Shown in pieces: positions 1 through 5,378 of a stretch of 7,474 bases of DNA. Origin of the DNA: an uncultured Alphaproteobacteria bacterium (GTDB lineage Bacteria; Pseudomonadota; Alphaproteobacteria; Micavibrionales; Micavibrionaceae); the NCBI GenBank assembly GCA_937128575.1, contig CAKZMN010000039.1:1-7474 (forward strand). The letters are read 5' to 3'. Below the pieces are notes generated by a model. It was not told the DNA's origin. It ran no database searches and saw only the letters and a list, made by a program, of their open reading frames with translations. Within the stretch, counting starts at the first letter, position 1. Each line of letters begins with the position of its first letter. Made by a program: the position numbers and the translations under genes.

Positions 1-174
1 GTCATCTTTATTTACTATTAGATCTTTTGGCCTAACTAAAGGGTAGTTTGAAAGTCTCCCCCTTTTTGTATCATAAACGTTCTCCCACTCTTTTTGGGAA
101 TCAGTTTTCTTAGGGTCAGAATCAAAAGATATTTGTATATCTATTGGTTGCAAACCTTCTTGGGTTATTACCAT
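1..174 (-). CDS. Partial ORF of unknown function, open at left window edge
   Basis: The minus strand reads as 58 codons without a stop from an ATG at 174 to base 1, so the rest of the gene, if real, lies outside the window. The part from about residue 13 onward is rich in charged residues (DSDPKKTDSQKEW, then NVYDTKRGR) and reads like soluble protein with AT-rich codon use. I do not recognise a family. The first dozen codons are antisense to the ATP synthase a-subunit fragment on the plus strand. The ATG may therefore be accidental, with the true protein continuing across a junction near 111-143. It could also be a chance open frame. Confidence 0.35.
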   Translation of the reverse strand, partial: MVITQEGLQPIDIQISFDSDPKKTDSQKEWENVYDTKRGRLSNYPLVRPKDLIVNKDD

Positions 175-470
175 TTATCTCAGAGTTGACCTGGGCTGGA
201 AAACCAATGTTTCAGGCACCAGCATCAGATTTTAATACCACATTTGGCCTAGCACTTGGTGCGGTAATTGTTATTAACATGATCAGTATTCGTGAATGGG
301 GACTATTTCCGTTTCTTGGAAAATTTTTCAAGGTAAAGGATGTTATTCTAGCCTTTAAAAAAGGACCAGGTGAAGGAGTGCTATCACTAGTTGATGCCTT
401 TGTTGGATTATTAGATATTAGAAGGTACTCCAATCTTGCATTAAAAATGGGAATAATCTTATCCTATTGA
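144..470 (+). CDS. atpB: Internal fragment of F0F1 ATP synthase subunit a
   Basis: The frame encodes VANLLGLLPF, then SDFNTTFGLALG and a hydrophobic stretch, followed by REWGLFPFLGKFFK. This matches the a-subunit segment in which a membrane helix ending in NLLGL-P is followed by a (T/S)D-N-T helix. Subunit a is the membrane stator that forms the proton half-channels against the c-ring. The piece is truncated on both sides. Upstream, the frame stays open back to a TAG at 111-113 and the residues QKIFVYLL before the TTG still look a-subunit-like, so the TTG at 144 is not a genuine start. Downstream, resemblance stops near 420 (LLDI). The conserved helix with the essential arginine (usually SLSLRLFGN) is missing, replaced by about 16 unrelated residues before the stop. 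No other atp genes are present. AT-rich codon use resembles candidate-phyla or other low-GC bacteria, but the source is uncertain. Confidence 0.6.
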   Translation: MVANLLGLLPFISELTWAGKPMFQAPASDFNTTFGLALGAVIVINMISIREWGLFPFLGKFFKVKDVILAFKKGPGEGVLSLVDAFVGLLDIRRYSNLALKMGIILSY

Positions 471-488
471 AATACAGAAACAAACCCC

Positions 489-1130
489 CTACTCCAAAAC
501 CAATTTTTCACTCCCTAACAAATACCCATCCTTAGAAAGGATAACATTATATACGCCAATGGGTAAATCGGTAGAAACCTCCAACCGCATATCTTCCACC
601 CAATAAGCCTCCTCACTAACTTTTCTACCCAGCATATCCCAAATTTCCAATTGATAATAACCTTGGCTTTGTTGATCTTGAAATTTAATTTGAAAAGTTC
701 CGTGGCTAGGGTTGGGGTAAATGGAAAATTCAAGGCGCTTTATTTCTTGAAGATCTTCGCGACCTAAATTACAGCCTGATGTATCGCAGCCGTGGTTGTC
801 TGTTTCTAAAAGCCAGGAATAAAATTTTGACCCATTTTGTACATTCCAATGATCAAAATGACTACCGAAATGAACAAAGTTGCTATCTGGTTTTTGACGA
901 AAGGTTGCTATCCAACTAAACTCCCAAGGATCATCATGCCAATAATATCCCTGCCACAGACTATCCTGTTGTGAACTAAATTTAAAACCAAAACCGTATC
1001 TATCGCCTTTTTTCCCTGTCCCAGCAGCGTAGTAGCCCCCATCCAAAGTCGCAATTAAACCCAAACAAAATTGATATCTATTATTTCCTCCAACCAATTT
1101 TTGGCTCAAAATATTTCCCATTGTATCCAT
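489..1130 (-). CDS. C-terminal part of a secreted Bacteroidota protein with type IX sorting domain
   Basis: Residues about 131-213 form a type IX secretion (Por) C-terminal sorting domain: YPNPSHGTF at 138-146, then LEIWDMLGRKV, then LPIGVYNVILS near 189-199 and a final short strand. In Bacteroidota this domain directs export across the outer membrane and is cleaved at the surface. Near the N-terminus DTMGNI and LDGGYYAAGTG match the short DGGY repeats common in such surface proteins, and CDTSGC just before the sorting domain is also typical. The ATG at 1130 is not a convincing start: the frame stays open upstream (FNIGV before the Met) and there is no signal peptide, so the N-terminus is cut off at a junction near 1131-1141. 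The stop at 489-491 looks genuine. This gene type does not belong with the proteobacterial genes to its right. The specific role of the missing part is unknown. Confidence 0.72.
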   Translation of the reverse strand: MDTMGNILSQKLVGGNNRYQFCLGLIATLDGGYYAAGTGKKGDRYGFGFKFSSQQDSLWQGYYWHDDPWEFSWIATFRQKPDSNFVHFGSHFDHWNVQNGSKFYSWLLETDNHGCDTSGCNLGREDLQEIKRLEFSIYPNPSHGTFQIKFQDQQSQGYYQLEIWDMLGRKVSEEAYWVEDMRLEVSTDLPIGVYNVILSKDGYLLGSEKLVLE

Positions 1131-1140
1131 TACACCAATA

Positions 1141-2757
1141 TTGAAACGTATGGAGGATGAAAAAGATGGCTGGTTGGTGCGTCACTTAAAGGCAGGCCAT
1201 GCCAAGGTTTTAAATCTAGCTTTACCTCGTCCTAAATCCGTTCTTACTATTGTCGCTGTGCTGTTTTTGGGCGCGTTAATACTTGTTCCAACATTCGGGC
1301 GGGAGTTCTTGCCGGAATTTAATGAGGGCAGTTTCACCATCAATGTGACATTGCCGCCGGGAACATCTTTGCAAGAGAGTAACCGCCTTGGCATTTTAGC
1401 AGAAAACCTCATGCATCAAATTCCCGAAGTTGCTGAAACAGGCCGAAGGACAGGTCGCGCCGAAGAGGACGAACACGCGCTTGGTGTGAATACAACGGAA
1501 CTTGAGGTCACGCTTAATCCGTCTGAACGACATAAAGAAGAAATCGTTGCGGATATTCGAGAAAAGCTCGGCTCAATTCCCGGTGTTATTATCAATATCG
1601 GTCAACCAATTTCTCACCGCATTGATTTCATCACCTCTGGTATTCGTGCGCAAATTGCAGTCAAAATCTTTGGTGACGATCTGAATGTATTAAGGACCAA
1701 AGCCGCCGAAGTTCAAGAACTGATCAAAGGTGTTGAGGGCATTGCTGATTTACAAATGGAACAGCAGCTCTTGATCCCGCAAATCCATGTGAACTTTGAT
1801 CGTGATAAAGCAAAGCAACATGGTGTGATGATTGGTGAAGCTGCTGAACACGCCGAACTAGCCATGCAGGGACAAACCGTGACCAGCATTATTGATGGCA
1901 ATCGTTTGTTTGATGTTGTCCTACGCCTCAATGACGAAGCACGAGAAGATAAAGAGGCCATTGGCAAAATCCCGTTTGAAACCCTGCGCGGAAATGTTGT
2001 TCCCTTAAAACTCTTTGCGGATATTGAAGAAGCCAAAGGGCCAAACCTGATTAACCGTGAAGGCGTAAACCGCCGCATGGTTGTACAGGCCAATACGCAA
2101 GGGCGAGATGTCGTGAGTGTCGTTGAAGATATTCAAACAATACTCGATGAAAAGCTGGAATTGCCATCGGGATATTACATCAGCTATGGCGGGCAGTTTG
2201 AAAGCCAAGCCTCGGCACAGCGTAATATCTTACTCTTGAGCATCTTCTCACTTTTAGGGATGTTCCTTGCGCTCTACACGCATTTTCGATCTATAAGCCT
2301 CACCCTGCAAGTGATGCTTGCTATCCCGCTTTCCTTTATTGGTGCGGTAATCGGTATCTATCTAACGGGCGGTGTATTCTCGATTGCTACAATGGTTGGA
2401 TTTGTTGCACTGACAGGGATCGCCTCACGTAATGGCATTATGATGATCTCGCATTATCTCCACCTCATGAAATATGAGGGCGAGAGTTTTGATCACAAAA
2501 TGCTCAAGCGTGGAACACAGGAACGCCTTGTGCCGGTGCTGATGACTGCTTTAACGGCATTGCTTGCTCTCACGCCTCTTGTGATGGCAGCAGGCGAAGC
2601 TGGAAAAGAAATCCTTAGCCCTGTGGCTACAGTCATATTCTCAGGGCTATTTAGCTCAACGCTTTTAAACCTAATCATCACGCCTTTGGTGTTCTGGCGT
2701 TTCGGTGAGAAGGCATCCCTTAACTACCTCAACGAAAGGAAAACTGAAAATGTTTAA
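1141..2757 (+). CDS. CzcA/CusA-type heavy-metal RND efflux pump, C-terminal half
   Basis: This is the inner-membrane, proton-driven transporter of a tripartite heavy-metal exporter. The fragment of 538 codons compares with about 1030-1060 residues for the family and begins where the second half normally begins, just before TM7 (about residues 33-53). Next come the second periplasmic porter region (FLPEFNEGSF, then LPPGTSLQESNRL, and SHRIDFITSGIRAQIAVKIFG), then TM8-TM12 with the characteristic GIASRNGIMMISHYLHLM, RLVPVLMTALTALLAL and GEAGKEILSP motifs. The first half, including TM1-TM6 and the usual proton-relay residues of TM4, is absent, so this piece alone cannot pump. The TTG at 1141 has no ribosome binding site; the gene is broken at the junction rather than starting here. 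The metal is not certain. No membrane-fusion or outer-membrane partner gene is in the window. The 3' end overlaps the next gene by 8 bases, indicating an operon. Confidence 0.9.
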   Translation: MKRMEDEKDGWLVRHLKAGHAKVLNLALPRPKSVLTIVAVLFLGALILVPTFGREFLPEFNEGSFTINVTLPPGTSLQESNRLGILAENLMHQIPEVAETGRRTGRAEEDEHALGVNTTELEVTLNPSERHKEEIVADIREKLGSIPGVIINIGQPISHRIDFITSGIRAQIAVKIFGDDLNVLRTKAAEVQELIKGVEGIADLQMEQQLLIPQIHVNFDRDKAKQHGVMIGEAAEHAELAMQGQTVTSIIDGNRLFDVVLRLNDEAREDKEAIGKIPFETLRGNVVPLKLFADIEEAKGPNLINREGVNRRMVVQANTQGRDVVSVVEDIQTILDEKLELPSGYYISYGGQFESQASAQRNILLLSIFSLLGMFLALYTHFRSISLTLQVMLAIPLSFIGAVIGIYLTGGVFSIATMVGFVALTGIASRNGIMMISHYLHLMKYEGESFDHKMLKRGTQERLVPVLMTALTALLALTPLVMAAGEAGKEILSPVATVIFSGLFSSTLLNLIITPLVFWRFGEKASLNYLNERKTENV

Positions 2758-2998
2758 ACTATTCACACTAACTTGCGTATCTATCGCCACACTTGGCATG
2801 GCATCTGCAAATGCTGACACTGGTAAATACACACAAGAGCAGATTGATCAAATGCCTAGGTTCAGCAGCATTGAGCAACAACGTTGCCCTTCTGCACGTT
2901 ACCCATCAGTCAAAAACCGCCTTGAGTGTAAGAAAGAGGTGCGTATCGAGGTTTTTGAAAAACGACAAGCTAGAGAAGCTAAAAACAACAAAGGATAG
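2750..2998 (+). CDS. Small secreted two-cysteine protein in metal operon, function unknown
   Basis: An 82-residue protein starting at ATG 2750, chosen because AAAGGA (2735-2740) lies 9 bases upstream and the product then begins with a clear signal peptide (MFKLFTLTC...ASANA, likely cleaved after Ala22). A longer frame starting at 2705 would bury this signal. The mature chain of about 60 residues is highly charged, contains the phrase YTQEQIDQMPRF, and has just two cysteines, Cys46 (RCP) and Cys60 (ECKK), followed by a Lys/Arg/Glu-rich C-terminal helix. The two cysteines could form a disulfide or bind a metal. I do not recognise a family. It overlaps the efflux pump by 8 bases and is followed 4 bases later by the next gene, so it belongs to the same transcript. 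A periplasmic accessory role in metal handling is inference from context only. Confidence 0.75.
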   Translation: MFKLFTLTCVSIATLGMASANADTGKYTQEQIDQMPRFSSIEQQRCPSARYPSVKNRLECKKEVRIEVFEKRQAREAKNNKG

Positions 2999-3002
2999 AA
3001 CA

Positions 3003-3347
3003 ATGATTTTCACGACTTTGAAAATTGCCATTGCTGCTCTGGTTATAGCATTTGCGTCATGGCTGTCAGGAAAAAGGCCAGAATTGGCAGGATTTATAAC
3101 AGCCTTGCCTCTCGTATCAATATTGGCCATAGCCTTTTCTTATATTGAATATCAGGATACAGCGACAACAGCGCAGTATGCTCGCAGTATTATCTTTGCT
3201 GTGCCAATCTCATGGTTATTCTTCCTGCCGTTCTTTTTTATCGAAAAATGGGATTTGAACTTTTGGATCAGCTATGGCGTTGGATTAGGTCTACTCGTCA
3301 TCGGATATTTTTTGCATCAATACATAATGAGGCAAGTTTTAAGTTAA
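3003..3347 (+). CDS. DUF3147-like small integral membrane protein
   Basis: A 114-residue protein with four predicted membrane helices: roughly residues 6-22, 28-49, 58-80 and 86-108. The start at ATG 3003 is supported by AAAGGA (2990-2995) 7 bases upstream, embedded in the end of the preceding gene. The frame is open further upstream to 2793, but that part runs out of frame through the preceding gene and is not credible. The pattern of a short first helix, a basic-Pro-Glu turn (KRPELAG), the segment ALPLVSILAIAFSYIE, and a third helix beginning at a Ser-Arg pair resembles the DUF3147 family of small bacterial membrane proteins, whose function is unknown to me. The assignment rests on recognition of the layout rather than a search. 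It sits inside the metal-resistance operon, 14 bases before the glutaredoxin-MauE gene, so a role in that system is likely but unproven. Confidence 0.78.
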   Translation: MIFTTLKIAIAALVIAFASWLSGKRPELAGFITALPLVSILAIAFSYIEYQDTATTAQYARSIIFAVPISWLFFLPFFFIEKWDLNFWISYGVGLGLLVIGYFLHQYIMRQVLS

Positions 3348-3361
3348 TATAGGAGGATTAT

Positions 3362-4096
3362 ATGACGCAGCAAAAGACAGCAAAGCTCTATCGAATGGTA
3401 ATGGATAAACATATTTGTCCATACGGCTTAAAGGCCATTGATCTGTTGAAGAGCAAAGGGTGTGAGGTTGAGGACCATTATCTGACCAGCCGCGAAGAAG
3501 CAGATGCTTTTAAAAAGGAGCATGAAGTGGAAACCACTCCACAAATTTTTATTGAGGGCGAACGTATAGGCGGTTATGACGCTCTTAAAAAATATTTCGG
3601 TAAAGGTGATAAGGGGGAAATAACCTACAAGCCTATTATCGCTATATTTGCTACGACTTTTTTGATGGCTTTATCAACTGCATGGGCGATAGGAGAGCTA
3701 AGCTCCATTAGAGTAATAGAGTTATTTATTGCTCTTAGTATGTGTGCGCTTGCGATCCAAAAACTCAAAGACCTTGAGGCTTTTAGCCTGCAATTTTTGA
3801 ATTACGATCTTCTGGCGCAAAAATGGGTGAAATACGCTTATGTTTATCCTGTTGTAGAGATGTTGGCTGGTGTTGCCATGATTTCAGGGTTTCTAACTAT
3901 TATTTCAGCACCAGCAGCTCTCTTTATTGGCGCAATTGGAGCAATCTCTGTTTTCAAGGCTGTCTACATTGATAAACGTGAGTTGAAATGTGCCTGTGTT
4001 GGAGGGAATAGTAACGTGCCTCTTGGCTTTATATCTCTGACAGAAAATATCATGATGATTGCTATGGCGATTTGGATGCTTACAAAAACTTTATAA
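3362..4096 (+). CDS. Glutaredoxin domain fused to MauE/DoxX-like membrane protein
   Basis: A 244-residue fusion. Residues 1-80 are a glutaredoxin fold with active site CPYG (Cys19-Gly22), the cis-proline loop TTPQIFI (Pro60) and the glutathione-binding GGYDAL (70-75). The usual second active-site cysteine is replaced by glycine, giving a one-cysteine site; Cys34 is extra. Residues about 90-244 are four membrane helices of the MauE/DoxX type, ending with CAC-V-GG (Cys210, Cys212) followed by a Pro-Leu-Gly and an LTEN helix start, which matches the CxCFG signature of MauE-type proteins. MauE is needed for disulfide-containing methylamine dehydrogenase, and relatives are treated as membrane redox proteins. 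By topology the glutaredoxin part is probably cytoplasmic, with electrons passed to or from the CxC pair. A strong AGGAGG (3351-3356) lies 5 bases before the ATG. The substrate is unknown; keeping thiols of the neighbouring metal-binding proteins in the right state is inference. Confidence 0.87.
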   Translation: MTQQKTAKLYRMVMDKHICPYGLKAIDLLKSKGCEVEDHYLTSREEADAFKKEHEVETTPQIFIEGERIGGYDALKKYFGKGDKGEITYKPIIAIFATTFLMALSTAWAIGELSSIRVIELFIALSMCALAIQKLKDLEAFSLQFLNYDLLAQKWVKYAYVYPVVEMLAGVAMISGFLTIISAPAALFIGAIGAISVFKAVYIDKRELKCACVGGNSNVPLGFISLTENIMMIAMAIWMLTKTL

Positions 4097-4110
4097 AAAA
4101 GGAAAATCAA

Positions 4111-4911
4111 ATGTTAAAATCACTGTTACTTACAATTTTTACAATGAATATGTTTGTTCAGCCTGTTTTGGCTGGGCCAGGTCATGGTGATGATCATGAT
4201 CATATCAAACCGGAACTGGTGATTACCCCAATCACAGCAAGCGCGTTAAAAGTTGGCGAAGAAAATGAAGTGATTTTGTTTATCCAAGATAAACAAGCCA
4301 AGCCTGTTGATGTATCGCAGTTTAAAATCGCACATACGCAACCAGTGCATTTGTTGATTATCGAACCAGGGCTAACGGATTACCACCATGAGCACCCTGT
4401 TCAGAAAACTACAGGGCAATATGTATTTTCCATTACTCCTCAAACTTCTTGTTCTTATCGTGTATGGGCTGATGTTCAGCTTAAAGGCTCGCATCAGCAC
4501 TATGTTGCTATTGATTTGGAAGGCACGGAAGATTGCAATCAATCGACTAAGAAAATGGTTACTCTTGAAGCCTCTTCGCAAGGATATGATTTTAATCTGG
4601 AGCTAGAAGGCGAGGTCAAAGTAGGCGAAGCTGTGATGGTAAATCTTAGCATTAGTAAAAATGGACAGCCTGTTGATTTCTTAGAGCCTGTTATGGGTGC
4701 GTTTGCGCACATGGTGGGGTTTTATGAAGATTATAAATCTATAGCTCATATCCACCCAATGGGCGAAGAGCCAACCGAAGACACAAAACGCGGCGGTCCA
4801 ACCCTGCGTTTTCATATTGAACCGGAGCAAGCAGGATATTTAAAGCTTTTCGCACAGGTGCAGATTGATGGGAAACAAGTGTTTGCACCATTCGGGCTCG
4901 AAGTGAGGTAA
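4111..4911 (+). CDS. Secreted His-rich two-domain protein, putative periplasmic metal binder
   Basis: A 266-residue protein starting at ATG 4111, chosen over an earlier in-frame Met at 4072 because AAAGGA (4098-4103) lies 7 bases upstream and a signal peptide follows at once (cleavage likely after LA, residue 21). The mature N-terminus is GPGHGDDHDH, a cluster typical of metal-binding segments. Two similar beta-rich domains follow, about residues 36-150 and 156-266. Each contains a strand with His, then an acidic or aromatic loop and an H-x-H-P motif: His80, His93 and His95 in the first, His200, His213 and His215 in the second, giving the same H-x12-H-x-H-P spacing. Each ends with an aromatic/Leu-x-A-V-Q strand (VWADVQL and LFAQVQI). 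Similar sequences occur near copper genes in many bacteria. Cys126 and Cys155 could pair. Function is likely periplasmic metal sequestration or delivery to the efflux pump, but the metal is not established. Confidence 0.78.
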   Translation: MLKSLLLTIFTMNMFVQPVLAGPGHGDDHDHIKPELVITPITASALKVGEENEVILFIQDKQAKPVDVSQFKIAHTQPVHLLIIEPGLTDYHHEHPVQKTTGQYVFSITPQTSCSYRVWADVQLKGSHQHYVAIDLEGTEDCNQSTKKMVTLEASSQGYDFNLELEGEVKVGEAVMVNLSISKNGQPVDFLEPVMGAFAHMVGFYEDYKSIAHIHPMGEEPTEDTKRGGPTLRFHIEPEQAGYLKLFAQVQIDGKQVFAPFGLEVR

Positions 4912-5067
4912 CCTTTCTAAAAACATCACATTGAAATAGGCCTTGAATTTAAAAACCAGCTCAACACTTGCGTGGGCACTAGATAGCAAGCTGCATGCCA
5001 TATATGAAAATAAAGCCTGGTACCCTTCCTATAACAAACAAAATATTGAGTTCCAGCACCTCTAAAA

Positions 5068-5087
5068 ATCGGACACCCATCGGACAC
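5068..5087. repeat. Tandem 9-base direct repeat near tRNA terminator
   Basis: ATCGGACAC occurs at 5068-5076 and again at 5079-5087, a period of 11 bases, close to one helical turn. It lies just beyond the terminator on the 3' side of the tRNA gene. A protein-binding site such as an integrase arm site is conceivable, but two short copies could also arise by chance. The rest of 4912-5092 shows no gene or structure that I can support. Confidence 0.4.
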
Positions 5088-5092
5088 GCAAC

Positions 5093-5117
5093 AAAAAAGC
5101 CATTCACAAGAATGGCT
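5093..5117 (-). terminator. Intrinsic terminator of the initiator tRNA
   Basis: Read on the minus strand, AGCCATTC, a four-base loop and GAATGGCT form a perfect 8-base-pair stem (5098-5117), followed directly by a run of T (complement of 5093-5098). It lies 17 bases beyond the encoded CCA of the tRNA and closes that transcript. On the plus strand no T run follows, so it would not efficiently stop readthrough from the metal operon. Confidence 0.85.
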
Positions 5118-5134
5118 GTAATCGTTGGTGAGAT

Positions 5135-5211
<77 letters not shown>

Positions 5212-5224
5212 TCACCAAAGAAAA

Positions 5225-5242
5225 AAGAGCGTATTTGCTCTT
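5225..5242 (-). other. Terminator-like hairpin in the tRNA-fMet leader
   Basis: On the minus strand AAGAGC and GCTCTT pair around a six-base loop and are followed by four T, a C and three more T, ending nine bases before the mature tRNA begins at 5211. It looks like a weak intrinsic terminator, but it lies between the likely tRNA promoter and the tRNA itself. It could be a leader hairpin removed with the 5' leader by RNase P, or a block to antisense transcription coming from the thiO side. Confidence 0.5.
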
Positions 5243-5251
5243 CGATGCCAT

Positions 5252-5280
5252 TATATATCCCTGCCGCGCGGCGAAAGCAA
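5252..5280 (-). promoter_or_regulatory. Likely sigma-70-type promoter of tRNA-fMet
   Basis: On the minus strand TTGCTT (5275-5280) is followed after 17 bases by TATATA (5252-5257), which overlaps a perfect TATAAT (5250-5255, 19-base spacing). The GC-rich stretch CGCCGCGCGGC lies in the spacer. Transcription would begin near 5243-5245, about 33 bases before the mature tRNA. This is assignment by consensus only. Confidence 0.45.
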
Positions 5281-5378
5281 GAGCAAAACGCGACCTTTTC
5301 GCAAAACACCCTCCCTGCGCCGCTATATAGCCGCTTAGAGCTATTATTCCGCCCCAAAAACGTGATATAGTCTCGCCT

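Noticed and set aside
1713..2093. 126-codon minus-strand frame inside the RND pump
   Set aside because: It is antisense to clearly conserved RND porter sequence and is rich in Ser, Arg and Cys, as expected of an antisense shadow.
2793..3002. Upstream extension of the DUF3147-like gene
   Set aside because: The extension overlaps the signal-peptide gene out of frame and would add 70 soluble residues before the first helix; the ATG at 3003 has its own ribosome binding site.
4975..5078. Short minus-strand frame starting with ATG at 5078 (about 33 codons)
   Set aside because: No ribosome binding site, no recognisable motif, and it lies downstream of a strong terminator on the same strand.
5212..5378. 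Possible TPP riboswitch before thiO
   Set aside because: Neither the CTGAGA core nor the paired second half of the aptamer is visible in these 167 bases.
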